Positions 6,920-14,592 are shown, counted from the first letter of the stretch. The stretch is DNA of 21,060 bases from UBA9676 sp036522155 (GCA_036522155.1 DATDGI010000036.1:1-21060); one strand, 5' to 3'. Notes: a model not told the origin generated them from the sequence alone. Numbers and translations: made by a program.

Positions 6920-7528
6920 TCACGGTGGGTAGCTATTCCGTCGCCGTTGAGCCGGTGCACCTGGGTTTACCGGGGTGCTCAGGTAGCGGGCGACCAGGCG
7001 GGTGATTTCCTCCGGGTCGCTGCCGAGCTGCTGCGGGAGGTTCCCGTTCAGCCATAGCGTGGCGAGCCCGTGCACCAGCGACCACGCCGCCGCCCCGGCG
7101 GCCAGCTGCCCGGCGTCGGGGCTGGCGGTGCCATAAAGGAGCACCGCGGCGGCGGCCCGCGCCTCGCGGACCTCGGCATCGTCCCGGCGGTACAGCTCGG
7201 GCCGGTACATCACCTCGAAGTGGGCGCGGTGGCTGACCGCGAACCGCACGTATGCCACGCCCATCTCCAGGAAGCCGTCGCGGGTATCCCGGGCGCTGCG
7301 GAGTTCCTCGGTGAGCATGCGGTACCCCTGTGCGGCGACCGCCGTCATCAGCCCCGCCTTGTCCCCGAAGTGATACGCCGCCGCTGCGTGGCTGACCCCG
7401 GCCCGCCGGGCAACCTCCCGCAGGCTCATGGCGGCAGGACCGGATTGCCCGATGACCTCCACAGCCGCGCGCAGCAGCGCAGGCCGCAGGTCCCCATGAT
7501 GGTAGCGGCGGGCCGGCTGTGACTGCAT
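6920..7528 (-). CDS. TetR-family repressor (WHG-type C-terminal domain)
   Basis: A 202-residue regulator. The N-terminal DNA-binding domain begins RYHHGDLRPALLRAAVEVI (~8-27), with the helix-turn-helix MSLREVARRAGVSHAAAAYHF (~34-54) and DKAGLMTAVAAQGYRML after it. The C-terminal ligand domain includes AHFEVMYRPELY and the WHG-type motif AAWSLVHGLATLWLNG (~148-163). It is transcribed away from an ABM-like gene, and a perfect 14-bp inverted repeat in the 78-nt gap is the obvious operator, so it probably represses both genes. A TAGGAT box (7535-7540, minus strand) lies 6 nt before its ATG, suggesting a leaderless mRNA. Ligand unknown. Confidence 0.92.
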   Translation of the reverse strand: MQSQPARRYHHGDLRPALLRAAVEVIGQSGPAAMSLREVARRAGVSHAAAAYHFGDKAGLMTAVAAQGYRMLTEELRSARDTRDGFLEMGVAYVRFAVSHRAHFEVMYRPELYRRDDAEVREARAAAAVLLYGTASPDAGQLAAGAAAWSLVHGLATLWLNGNLPQQLGSDPEEITRLVARYLSTPVNPGAPAQRRRNSYPP

Positions 7529-7534
7529 CCTCGC

Positions 7535-7540
7535 ATCCTA
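7535..7540 (-). promoter_or_regulatory. -10 box for leaderless TetR gene
   Basis: TAGGAT on the minus strand, 6 nt before the ATG at 7528. It lies just outside the operator inverted repeat, so repressor bound at 7547-7585 would cover the -35 region of this promoter. Confidence 0.45.
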
Positions 7541-7541
7541 G

Positions 7542-7571
7542 TTGACATCTAACCATTGGACAGATTATCTT
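7542..7571 (+). promoter_or_regulatory. Promoter of the ABM-like gene
   Basis: A perfect -35 TTGACA (7542-7547) and a TATCTT -10 (7566-7571) are separated by 18 nt. Transcription would start near 7578, inside the right arm of the operator. The left operator arm fills the spacer. Confidence 0.6.
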
Positions 7572-7585
7572 TCCAATGGTTAGAT
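7547..7585. promoter_or_regulatory. TetR operator: perfect 14-bp inverted repeat
   Basis: Left arm ATCTAACCATTGGA (7547-7560) and right arm TCCAATGGTTAGAT (7572-7585) are exact reverse complements around an 11-nt AT-rich spacer. The site lies between the divergent TetR and ABM-like genes and covers the -10 and start point of the forward promoter. A 39-bp site is long for one TetR dimer and could hold two dimers. Confidence 0.8.
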
Positions 7586-7606
7586 CACACCTTATGAGGA
7601 GGTTCC

Positions 7607-8005
7607 ATGCCAGCCCTGCCCTGGACCCAGCGACAGGCAGTGGACCCCGGCCGCACGTACCTGGCGATGGCCTCGCGCCTGCCGCTCAGACGCCGCCGCT
7701 CGATCCCCGGCTTCTTGCGTGACACCCTGGCCATCCGCCGCCAGCTCGCGCGCGCCCACGGGCTGGTCGGGTACGCGCTTGATGCCGAGCTCGCCCGCAG
7801 GACGTTCTGGACCTTCTCGATGTGGGCGGACCAGGCCAGCCTCGACGCCTTCGCCGCATCCGACCCGCACCGGGCGATCACCCGCCGGCTGCGGCCGCTG
7901 ATGGGGCGGACCCGGTTCGAGTTCTTCCCGATCCCGGGTTCGGACTTGCCTATGACATGGGACCAGATGAAAGCGCCCGTGCGCAGCCCCAACAGCGCCC
8001 GGTAG
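7607..8005 (+). CDS. Antibiotic-biosynthesis-monooxygenase-like (dimeric alpha-beta barrel) protein
   Basis: A 132-residue protein with the look of the ABM/DUF3291-type ferredoxin-like barrel: an N-terminal strand TYLAMASRLPLR, a helix GFLRDTLAIRRQLARA, GLVGYALDAELARRTFWTFSMW, the helix DQASLDAFAASDPHRAITRRL and FEFFPIPGSDLPMTWDQM. The pattern of short-chain hydrophobic strands with FWTFSMW is typical of these small cofactor-free monooxygenase-like proteins. It has a perfect AGGAGG ribosome-binding site (7597-7602) 4 nt before ATG. It is under the divergent TetR operator, which suggests induction by a small molecule. The actual reaction is unknown. Confidence 0.78.
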   Translation: MPALPWTQRQAVDPGRTYLAMASRLPLRRRRSIPGFLRDTLAIRRQLARAHGLVGYALDAELARRTFWTFSMWADQASLDAFAASDPHRAITRRLRPLMGRTRFEFFPIPGSDLPMTWDQMKAPVRSPNSAR

Positions 8006-8026
8006 GGAAGGCTGCGGACGGCGCCA

Positions 8027-8046
8027 CGGACGCCCGTGGGCGTCCG
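8027..8046. other. Intergenic hairpin
   Basis: CGGACGCCC and GGGCGTCCG flank GT, a 9-bp perfect inverted repeat between the ABM-like stop (8005) and the next start (8063/8066). It has no T-run, so it is not a classical terminator; it could slow transcription or protect a processed 3' end. Confidence 0.5.
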
Positions 8047-8062
8047 GGTGAAAGGAGAAAAC

Positions 8063-8943
8063 GTGATGACAGCAGAGGACGACGGGCTGACGCGGCGGAT
8101 GTGGCACCAGCTGGAGCCGGTGCATGCGGTGTTCTGATACGCGCCGGAGGTGTTCGCTGAGGCGGCCGCCCTGGGGTATGAGGTCGAGACCAGGTGGCCG
8201 AGCTACTTCGCGTGGCGGCTGGCGCCGCTGGGCGCGGCGGGCCCGCAGCTGGCCGCCTCAGCCTGCTACAGCTTCAGCCCGGCCATGGTGGCCGCCCACG
8301 TACCTGCCGCGTGGGCGGTGGCCGCGCCGCCGCAGATCCTGGCGGCGCGCGAGCGTGCGGTGGACCGGATGTACCGGGCACTGGTCGGATCGCCCGGCCT
8401 GGCCGAAGCGGCGGAACTGGCCCGCGAGGCAGCGCTGGCAGCGGGCACCGCCGGGCGGCCGCTCGCAGCCGCTAATGCCGACCTGCCCTGGCCCGGCGAG
8501 CCGCACCTGGTGCTTTGGCACGCCATTAACGTGCTGCGTGAGCACCGCGGGGACGGGCACATCGCCGCGCTGCAGGTGGCCGGGCTGGACCCGTGCGAGG
8601 CGCTGGTGTCGTTCGCCGCCATCGGCGCCGCACCACAGGAGGTCTTTGCCAGCCGCGGCTGGAGCGCGGCCGAATGGTCGCGGCCCGGGACCGGCTGGCG
8701 GCCCGCGGGTGGATCGATGGGGAGGGCACGGCCACCGAGCGCGGCCGGGAGGGCCGGGACGAGATCGAATGGCGCACCGACCGGTTGGCCGACGCCCCAT
8801 GGCGGGCGCTGGGCGCCGGCCGCGCCCAGCGGCTCGCCGAACTGACCGGCCCCCTCCTCGGCGCCGCCTTCGAGTCCGGGCTGCTCCCGCTTCAATCCAC
8901 CCTGGGCATCGCCGCCGTACCAGCACCCGCCCCCCACCCCTGA
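8063..8943 (+). pseudogene. SCO6745-family protein, stop codon and frameshift
   Basis: Translation from GTG 8063 or ATG 8066 (GGAG at 8053-8056) gives MTAEDDGLTRRMWHQLEPVHAVF, then an in-frame TGA at 8135-8137, then YAPEVFAEAAALGYEVETRW and on to AAEWS near 8680. There the frame must shift by one base (a missing G around 8681-8684) to continue ARDRLAARGWIDGEGTATERG and end at 8943. The joined product, about 290 residues, matches the uncharacterised SCO6745 family: N-terminal YFAWRLAPLG and SFSPAMVAAHVPAAW, a central LWHAINVLREHRGDGHIAAL, and a winged-helix-like C-terminal part. Two independent lesions argue for real inactivation. Confidence 0.78.
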
Positions 8944-9285
8944 ACCGACCGGCCTCGACCAAGCGGTGCCCCCGATACGCCCCCGATCATGGTGTGCGGC
9001 AACTCGTTTCCGCTGGTCACGGGCGTGCACAGCAACCCTATCCCGAGCCGTGAGCGCAGGTTCGAATCCTGCCGGGGGCACCAAATTCGAACAGGCAGCC
9101 GAATGAGTTGCGTGCCTCGGCTCCTCCCTGACCTGCGCCTTTAAGGTAGTCAGCTCACCCCACGCCCCATGTACCCCCCACACGGCCAGGATCGTGGCCC
9201 TGGTGCAGTTCACAGTGGGTGAAGAGAACGGCCTGACAGGCCATTTGCCTGCCACTGAGCGCGAACGAGGCCGCCGTGGAGTACC
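8944..9285. other. Intergenic region holding a tRNA 3' remnant
   Basis: Apart from the tRNA-derived repeat at 9045-9082 no gene is seen. A small inverted repeat GGCCTG-A-CAGGCC lies near 9230-9242, downstream of the cupin gene on the minus strand; with its tiny loop it is a weak terminator candidate. Confidence 0.4.
9045..9082 (+). repeat. tRNA 3'-end direct repeat (att-like), left copy
   Basis: The stretch has a perfect T-arm (GCAGG TTCGAAT CCTGC), a 3' acceptor strand CGGGGGC and an ACC end. It is a tRNA 3' end without a proper 5' half: the sequence upstream does not fold into D and anticodon arms. The same 38 bp, with one change, occur at 14806-14843 in the same orientation, and weaker similarity extends about 45-50 bp further upstream in both. 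This is the footprint expected of integration into a tRNA gene. The isotype cannot be assigned. Confidence 0.7.
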
Positions 9286-9804
9286 TCACCGGCCGCAGGC
9301 GATGATCGCCCGTGCCTCCTCCTCAGACATAGGCGGGCCGAGCACCGGCTGTCCGGTCTCACCCGCGACCTTGTTCATGGCGGCATAGTCAAGCGATGCG
9401 GAGTCCGGCCGCGGCTGGTCACCGGGAATGCCGACGCGGCGGATGAATGAGCGAAAGGAGTCCGCATCGTGTGTCTGCAGCAACACCGCCTCCTCCTCTC
9501 CCACATTGCTCAGAGCATGCGGCACACCCTTGGGCAACGAGACGTAGTCGCCAGCGCTGGCGACAAAGGTGTCGTCACCGCAACGCATCGCCAGCTGCCC
9601 GCGGAGGAGATAGAAGCTGTCGTCGACATCGTGATGCACATGGAGCGGCGCCGCCGCACCTGGGCCGACGTGGTGCTCGATGATAATCGGGAGCGCGCCC
9701 TCGGGTGAGCGCAAGACAGCCCTATCGCCGTAGAACCAATAGGCCTCTCCCTCCCCATCCGCGGTCCTGGCTGCACGGCGATCCGTTGTTGCGCTGTGTG
9801 TCAT
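9286..9804 (-). CDS. Cupin-domain protein
   Basis: A 172-residue single-domain cupin. Motif 1 appears as PLHVHHDVDDSFYLLRGQ (His55, His57, with Asp62 in place of the usual Glu) and motif 2 as GDYVSLPKGVPHALSN (His96). Both give a standard metal-binding barrel, so a dioxygenase or metal-dependent sensor role is possible. The segment after residue 105 (DADSFRSFIRRVG and MSEEEARAIIA) is helical, as in quercetinase-like cupins of actinobacteria. The ATG overlaps the TetR stop (ATGA), so the two genes form an operon driven from the promoter at 10442 and are probably self-repressed. Substrate unknown; the natural inducer of the repressor may be the substrate. Confidence 0.88.
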   Translation of the reverse strand: MTHSATTDRRAARTADGEGEAYWFYGDRAVLRSPEGALPIIIEHHVGPGAAAPLHVHHDVDDSFYLLRGQLAMRCGDDTFVASAGDYVSLPKGVPHALSNVGEEEAVLLQTHDADSFRSFIRRVGIPGDQPRPDSASLDYAAMNKVAGETGQPVLGPPMSEEEARAIIACGR

Positions 9805-10442
9805 TGCTCTCTCCTTTCACGGTCTGATGCGGTGCGGTGGTCGGTGGTTTGACGGCGAACGTGCAGGCGGAGCCCGGCGAGGAGGCTGCGTATACCGAGT
9901 TCGATGGCCTCGGCGGCCTCGGTGGCGTCCATATCCCAGAAGTTCCGCAGGAATTCCCAGGAAGCGCCCGAGTACAGGACCTGCAGTACCGCGGCGGCGC
10001 GGTCACGAACCTGTGGCGGCGCGCCGGGGACCGCGCTGTCGACGCAGGCCTCGAACATGGCACGCCGCATCGGCTGCTGGCCGCGGCGCACATCCAGGCC
10101 CTGTGGTGAGTGGAGCATCGCCTGGATGAGGGGCGCGCCGGCGTCGAACCCGGCGAAGGACTCCCGCATCGCAGCGACCAGCTGCTCCTCGTCCCTGGCT
10201 GCGAAGTCAGCGTGGGTGAGGTGCTGGATGATCCAGTCCCACAGCGCGGCCTCGAGGTCTTCCTTCCTGGGGAAGTGCCGGTAGACCGTCCGCTCTTGGA
10301 CCTCGGCGCCGGCGGCGACAGCGGCGTAGGTCAGGTCAGCGCCCCGCTGCATCAGCGCCACACAGGCCTCCACGATCCGCTCCCGCGTGGCCGCCGCCTG
10401 CGACTCGCGCAGGGGGGAGTGGTAGGTACCCCGCGATTTCAT
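9801..10442 (-). CDS. TetR-family repressor of the cupin operon
   Basis: A 213-residue regulator. The DNA-binding domain spans ~13-58: AAATRERIVEACVALMQRG, the helix-turn-helix LTYAAVAAGAEVQERTVYRHF, then RKEDLEAALWDWI. The remaining ~150 residues are helical and include QVLYSGASWEFLRNFWDMD near the C terminus, a frequent dimer-interface feature. It is the first gene of a two-gene operon with the cupin. A perfect 27-bp palindrome spans its own start codon, and a TTGACA -35 lies upstream, so direct autorepression is very likely. The mRNA appears leaderless. Ligand unknown. Confidence 0.92.
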   Translation of the reverse strand: MKSRGTYHSPLRESQAAATRERIVEACVALMQRGADLTYAAVAAGAEVQERTVYRHFPRKEDLEAALWDWIIQHLTHADFAARDEEQLVAAMRESFAGFDAGAPLIQAMLHSPQGLDVRRGQQPMRRAMFEACVDSAVPGAPPQVRDRAAAVLQVLYSGASWEFLRNFWDMDATEAAEAIELGIRSLLAGLRLHVRRQTTDHRTASDRERREQ

Positions 10443-10463
10443 GTCAGTAATACTGACATGAAA
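10437..10463. promoter_or_regulatory. TetR autoregulatory operator over its own start codon
   Basis: TTTCATGTCAGTA (10437-10449) and TACTGACATGAAA (10451-10463) are perfect inverted repeats around one base. The ATG of the TetR gene (10440-10442, minus strand) lies inside the left arm, so the operator doubles as coding sequence for the first codons. Confidence 0.85.
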
Positions 10464-10479
10464 TATGTTGGCCTGTCAA
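10450..10479 (-). promoter_or_regulatory. Promoter of the TetR-cupin operon
   Basis: On the minus strand a perfect -35 TTGACA (10479-10474) is followed after 18 nt by CAGTAT (10455-10450), a weak -10. The start of transcription would fall at the ATG at 10442. The -10 is inside the palindrome, so bound repressor would block polymerase. Confidence 0.5.
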
Positions 10480-11268
10480 GAAACGCTGACGCCCAGCCTG
10501 GTGGCATCTCCCAACGCCAGCCTGATCTGAGCACCCTCAGCTGATCACCGCCGATCAGTTGCCCCCCGCGGCAGTTCCTGTGTGCATCAGGTGGCCGGCC
10601 GCGTGACTGCGGACTGCTACCAGGGTCTACCGGGTGGTCGCCTCGGCAGCCAGATGATCCACTTCCCCCAACCGGGCAGCGGACAGCCACGCCGACACCT
10701 GCGCCCGCGAATACAGGCTGGCCCGCTCCCGGGCGACCACCGGCATCACGAACCTTCGCCGGAATATCGCCGTTGTCCCCGCCCCGCCACCGCACGCATT
10801 TACCAAGTGCGCGGGAGTGAACTGTCCCGGAGTTTCCGGAGCCTCCACTAGACCCAGGGCGGTTCAGTGCCCAGGCTGGATAGTGACACTGGCTTGCGGC
10901 ATTTGGAGGGTGGGCATGCCGCCCGTGGTCAGGGAGTCTCTCCGGTCCTGCAACTCATACCAGCCGACCGTTCAGATCGCCTTTCCTAGCTATTGCGACG
11001 ATGCCAGGCTGCCAATCCAAAAACAGCCCTGGGAGGGAGAGTGCGGCCGTTACGATTGATTTGTTGGAGTGACGACATGCCGCCAGCGCGGTCCGGCGGG
11101 GTAGCGATCAAGAGGAGTGGCGACGGGCGTAACGACGATTGTATGGCGTCCCCGGTGGGGAACGTGAGCTATTCCTTTGGCCGAGACTAGCCGCCACGCA
11201 CATTGCAGCCAGATGCAACTAGCCGAGCCCCAGCACGTGCGATCTGCAACGCGGTGGTGAGGGAGGGG
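10464..11268. other. Long intergenic region upstream of the NTPase gene
   Basis: About 800 nt without a firm gene. On the minus strand 10627-10848 is an open frame whose C-terminal part (VARERASLYSRAQVSAWLSAARLGEVDHLAAEA) looks protein-like, possibly a DNA-binding or excisionase-like remnant, but I cannot name it. A 7-bp inverted repeat GCGGCAT/ATGCCGC is at 10896-10902/10916-10922. A TACGAT -10-like box lies at 11051-11056, before a 37-codon ORF. Confidence 0.35.
11077..11190 (+). CDS. Possible 37-residue small protein upstream of the NTPase
   Basis: ATG at 11077 with GGAG (11066-11069) about 7 nt before it and a TACGAT box 20 nt further up. It encodes a short, basic then polar peptide starting MPPARSGGVAIKRSGDGRND and ending VGNVSYSFGRD, stopping 78 nt before the NTPase start. 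No family is recognised and there is no signal peptide or membrane segment. It could be a leader peptide, a small partner of the NTPase, or chance. Confidence 0.25.
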   Translation: MPPARSGGVAIKRSGDGRNDDCMASPVGNVSYSFGRD

Positions 11269-14200
11269 ATGATGAACGGTGCAAGGAAGCGACCGCCATC
11301 ACGCGGTCGGATGGTTAGGCGAGGACTGACACGAATGTTCGGCGGTCCTTCTCCCCGCCGTCGCGACCGGAGCGGAGTCGACGAGCCTCAGACCTGGCGT
11401 CCGGGGCCGCTGATCTGGGCGGCGACCTTCCTGACCGGCCTTGCTGTGCTTGCCTTCCTGGTTTTGCTTGGCTGGTCGGTTTATCGGATTGCGCATGGGG
11501 TGCCGTCGGCTTTCCCGTACGACCCCGACCGCAGGTGCGCGCAGCTCGGTTTCTCCTGCGGAGCTATTTCTAATCTCCTGACGTCAGGCTTGCTGATCGC
11601 CCTGGCCTCGTTCTTCCTACTCTGGCGGTTTTTCGGGTTGGTGCGCCAGTACCGGGTCCGGGCGACAACCGAATCCCGCGAGCTGGTTCCGACGGCGGGA
11701 TCGATCCTCGATGAGGTGGTCGGGCGCGACGAACTGTGCAAGGTGGTGATGGCTGATCTGCGTGAGCGCCGGATGCGCCCGCATGTCCTGGTCGGCGGCG
11801 TCGGCACGGGAAAGACTGCGGTGCTGGTCAGGCTGACGGAACTGCTGGCCGACAAGCGCGCTGTCCCGGTGCCGGTCCGGCTCCGGGACGCCACGGAGGT
11901 GCTGGACTTCGAGCGGCTGGCGCGGGAGCGCTTCCTGAGCGAGGTGAACCGGCGCCTGATCTCTTCCTCCGAGGGAGAGACCATCTGGCGCCGGCTGCGC
12001 AATGACGGAAGGATCGTCGTGCTCGCGGACGGCCTGGAAGAGGCTCTCGTCGGGACCACTGCCGAGCAGGAACGGGATAACATCATCCGCGCTTCCATCC
12101 GGAAGGCGCACCAGCAGCACCTGCCGCTTGTCATCGCCTCCCGTCCGCACGATCCGCTTCGGGCCACCGAGGCCGCGATCCTCGCGCTGGAACCGCTGAG
12201 CTATGAGGCGGCGCTGGCCTACATCGCAAGCGAAGGGACAAGCGAGGACGAGCGCAGGCTCGCCTGGATCGTGGAAACCGCCGATGTGGTGGAAGCGCCG
12301 CTGTACCTGCAGATCACCCGCGAGCTGCAGGTCAAGGGCCTGCTGGATCCCAGCTCGGGGGGCCAGGACGGGGTGGCGGACACGCGCGGCGTGGATCGCT
12401 CAAAGCTGCGGCTGGCACTACTGGAGACATGGCAGAGGGCGCTCATTAGTGGTTACCTCCGCGAAGATGTTCCGCTGAATAAGGCCGAACGCGTCGCCGC
12501 GATCGAATATCTTTCCGCGCTCGCCTGTATGGGCCTCAAACGCGACCGGCTTGAGGTTGAGTTCGATGACCTCAAGCCGGCCACGAGAATCTCCGCAGAG
12601 GTGCGGGCCAGGCTCGCCAAAATCAACCAGGACACGCGGCACACGGCGGAGGTCTGGAACATCGATGTGCGCCTGGCCGCGGCCTGGGCCAGCCAGCTGG
12701 ACCTTGTCGAGGTGCGCGGCAACAGCGTCCGGTTCCCGCACAGCCTCATGCAGGCATATCTCGGATCGCGGCTGCTGGACGTCGCCCTGCGGGAGCCCGC
12801 CTACTGGCAGGAGGCCCTCCAGCACCCGGGACCTGGCCGGGAGTTCCTCATCGCTCTGGTCCTGCACTCCCGGATGACGGAACGAACGGGTGGCCGGCCG
12901 GGCCCGGCTGGCCACCCGTTCGACACCAGCGCGAAACGGCGCCGCCACCTGGGCATTCCCCCGGCCCAGGTGCAGCAAAGGATGGTCGCGCCCCTGCGGC
13001 AGGCCGCCGCTCAACGCGACGACAACAAGGTCCTGGACATCTACGCAGCCGCACTTGAGATCGACTGCGACGCAGCCGAGCCGGCCCATCACGCTATAGC
13101 CAAGGAGATCAAGAACAGGTGGCCCCGGATCCACGCTCAGGATCCGATAACTCTGGAAGAGGGCAAGATCGCGCTGGCGCGCCGCCTTGGAGATGCGGCG
13201 CGCAGGCTTGATGACCGGCGGCGTGAAGACCCGCGGCTCGACAGGCCTGCCTACCGGCAGCTGTATGAGATTGGCTGCAGTGAGCGGTCCTACCCGGTCC
13301 AGCTTGCGGCGGCGCAGGAGATCGGGCCCGGAGGCGATGCAGCTTACCGGGCGGTGACCGGAGTGCTCGTCGCGCCGTGCCCGATCTGTGAAACCGAGCG
13401 GGCAGCTGCGAACGGCAAGCGAGCTAACCACGCACCGTCTGGGCTCGCGAGCATCAGCGGCCATTGGCAGGCATCGGTCATCAGCGCCTGGCTGGCGCCC
13501 ATGCTGGTCGGCTCCGTCGGCGCGACAGGCAGTGACGCTGGCAAGAGCCTGGCTGAGCAGGCGCAGGCGGACCTCGACCGATGGCTACGGCATATCGGAA
13601 AGTACGGGCGGCGACCTGGCGAAGAAGATCTGCCCATCGCACTGGAGATCGCGGTCGCGCAGGGATTCAAGTACGCCGCCAACCGGCGGCCCGCCCATCC
13701 CGACACGCGGCATGAGGTGCGCATGCGCCTGGCTGAGCAGGCCCTGGACATGCTGAAAGGCACCGAATACTGGTTCTCCCAGCTGACCCTCATCCAGGCA
13801 TTGTGCCTGCTGAGCCTATCCGAGCAGTCGGAACATCCCGCCGGTAAGCAGGACACCAACCCCGAAGCCATCGTTAAGCATTGGCTTGACGTTGCCGGCC
13901 GTGAGAGTACGGACCGCAATCCGCATACTGGTGTGCCCGGCGAACCACATCCGTTCGTCCGCGAGGCAGCCCAGCTTGCTGTCCTGGCACTGAAGACCGG
14001 GCACCCGCAGCGATATATGTGGATCGACGAGAGCGGCGTGGTCGGGCAGGTAGGTTCCCGCAAGACAAGCGAGGGGGCGACCTACCGCAAACACCGGCTG
14101 TGGATCCCGCCATCAGCCGGGTGGACCGCGCTGAACGGGCGCGCCCAGCAACTGGTCGCCGACGTGCTCTTGCTGCTGAACCTCGCGGACCGGGGTGACC

Positions 14201-14592
14201 AGCCGCGCGACAGCGAACGGCGCCTGAACCGCTCGAACCGGCACGACCTGCCGCCCTGCATCACCCGGTACCGCCCGGCCTTCGGCCCAGGGCTCACCGT
14301 CGGTACCGCGACATCCTCCGCTCCGGGAATCGGCTGCGTGGACGGCTGCGCCTTCGAGCTCTGCCCGTACCCGCCGAAGGGAACGTGGCCCGGGTGGGAG
14401 ATGAGCGAGGCGTTCTGCCGCAGGCAGCAGACCCTACTGACCAGGACATCCCTCGGCCGCCGCAAGGCCCCGTGGCAGGAGATGCGGCGGAAGCAGCTGA
14501 TCGACTTCTGGGCCGAGATGGCCGATCGCGCACGAGGCCCGCGTCCCGGGCCCAGCGAACGGGGTCGCAGCCGCCAGCGGACTGGAGGATAG
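11269..14592 (+). CDS. Membrane-anchored P-loop NTPase, NACHT/STAND-like, with helical C-terminal half
   Basis: About 1,106 residues. ATG 11272 is the likely start (GGAGG at 11262-11266, 5 nt spacing); ATG 11269 is in frame and adjacent, and a TTG at 11203 is unlikely. Numbering from 11272: basic N terminus (1-45); TM1 ~47-70; an outside loop with Cys89 and Cys96; TM2 ~101-121; then a cytoplasmic NTPase with Walker A GGVGTGKTAVL (~174-184), Walker B IVVLADGLEEAL (~248-259) and a sensor-like LPLVIASRP (~284-292). A winged-helix/helical part follows to ~550. The second half is alpha-helical, with HEAT-like YPVQLAAAQEIG, a CPICE motif, FKYAANRR, WFSQLTLIQALCLL, LWIPPSAGWTALN and a Cys-rich end (CVDGCAFELCPYP, FCRRQQTLL). 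I read it as a signal-transducing STAND-type switch. A defence role is inferred only from its class and island setting. Confidence 0.8.
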   Translation: MMNGARKRPPSRGRMVRRGLTRMFGGPSPRRRDRSGVDEPQTWRPGPLIWAATFLTGLAVLAFLVLLGWSVYRIAHGVPSAFPYDPDRRCAQLGFSCGAISNLLTSGLLIALASFFLLWRFFGLVRQYRVRATTESRELVPTAGSILDEVVGRDELCKVVMADLRERRMRPHVLVGGVGTGKTAVLVRLTELLADKRAVPVPVRLRDATEVLDFERLARERFLSEVNRRLISSSEGETIWRRLRNDGRIVVLADGLEEALVGTTAEQERDNIIRASIRKAHQQHLPLVIASRPHDPLRATEAAILALEPLSYEAALAYIASEGTSEDERRLAWIVETADVVEAPLYLQITRELQVKGLLDPSSGGQDGVADTRGVDRSKLRLALLETWQRALISGYLREDVPLNKAERVAAIEYLSALACMGLKRDRLEVEFDDLKPATRISAEVRARLAKINQDTRHTAEVWNIDVRLAAAWASQLDLVEVRGNSVRFPHSLMQAYLGSRLLDVALREPAYWQEALQHPGPGREFLIALVLHSRMTERTGGRPGPAGHPFDTSAKRRRHLGIPPAQVQQRMVAPLRQAAAQRDDNKVLDIYAAALEIDCDAAEPAHHAIAKEIKNRWPRIHAQDPITLEEGKIALARRLGDAARRLDDRRREDPRLDRPAYRQLYEIGCSERSYPVQLAAAQEIGPGGDAAYRAVTGVLVAPCPICETERAAANGKRANHAPSGLASISGHWQASVISAWLAPMLVGSVGATGSDAGKSLAEQAQADLDRWLRHIGKYGRRPGEEDLPIALEIAVAQGFKYAANRRPAHPDTRHEVRMRLAEQALDMLKGTEYWFSQLTLIQALCLLSLSEQSEHPAGKQDTNPEAIVKHWLDVAGRESTDRNPHTGVPGEPHPFVREAAQLAVLALKTGHPQRYMWIDESGVVGQVGSRKTSEGATYRKHRLWIPPSAGWTALNGRAQQLVADVLLLLNLADRGDQPRDSERRLNRSNRHDLPPCITRYRPAFGPGLTVGTATSSAPGIGCVDGCAFELCPYPPKGTWPGWEMSEAFCRRQQTLLTRTSLGRRKAPWQEMRRKQLIDFWAEMADRARGPRPGPSERGRSRQRTGG
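12883..12922. repeat. Large hairpin inside the NTPase coding sequence
   Basis: CGAACGGGTGGCC (12883-12895) and GGCCACCCGTTCG (12910-12922) are perfect inverted repeats, and most of the 14-nt centre pairs as well, leaving a loop of about four bases. It encodes a Gly/Pro-rich stretch (ERTGGRPGPAGHPFDT) between the NTPase-helical part and the C-terminal half. It could be a linker, or a small palindromic insertion tolerated in frame. Confidence 0.7.

Noticed and set aside
9005..9083. Complete tRNA gene at the left repeat
   Set aside because: Only the T-arm and acceptor 3' strand are sound; no matching 5' acceptor strand or anticodon arm could be folded.
10627..10848. 73-codon minus-strand frame as a real gene
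   Set aside because: Looks partly protein-like but has no ribosome-binding site or recognisable family, so it is noted only within the intergenic entry.
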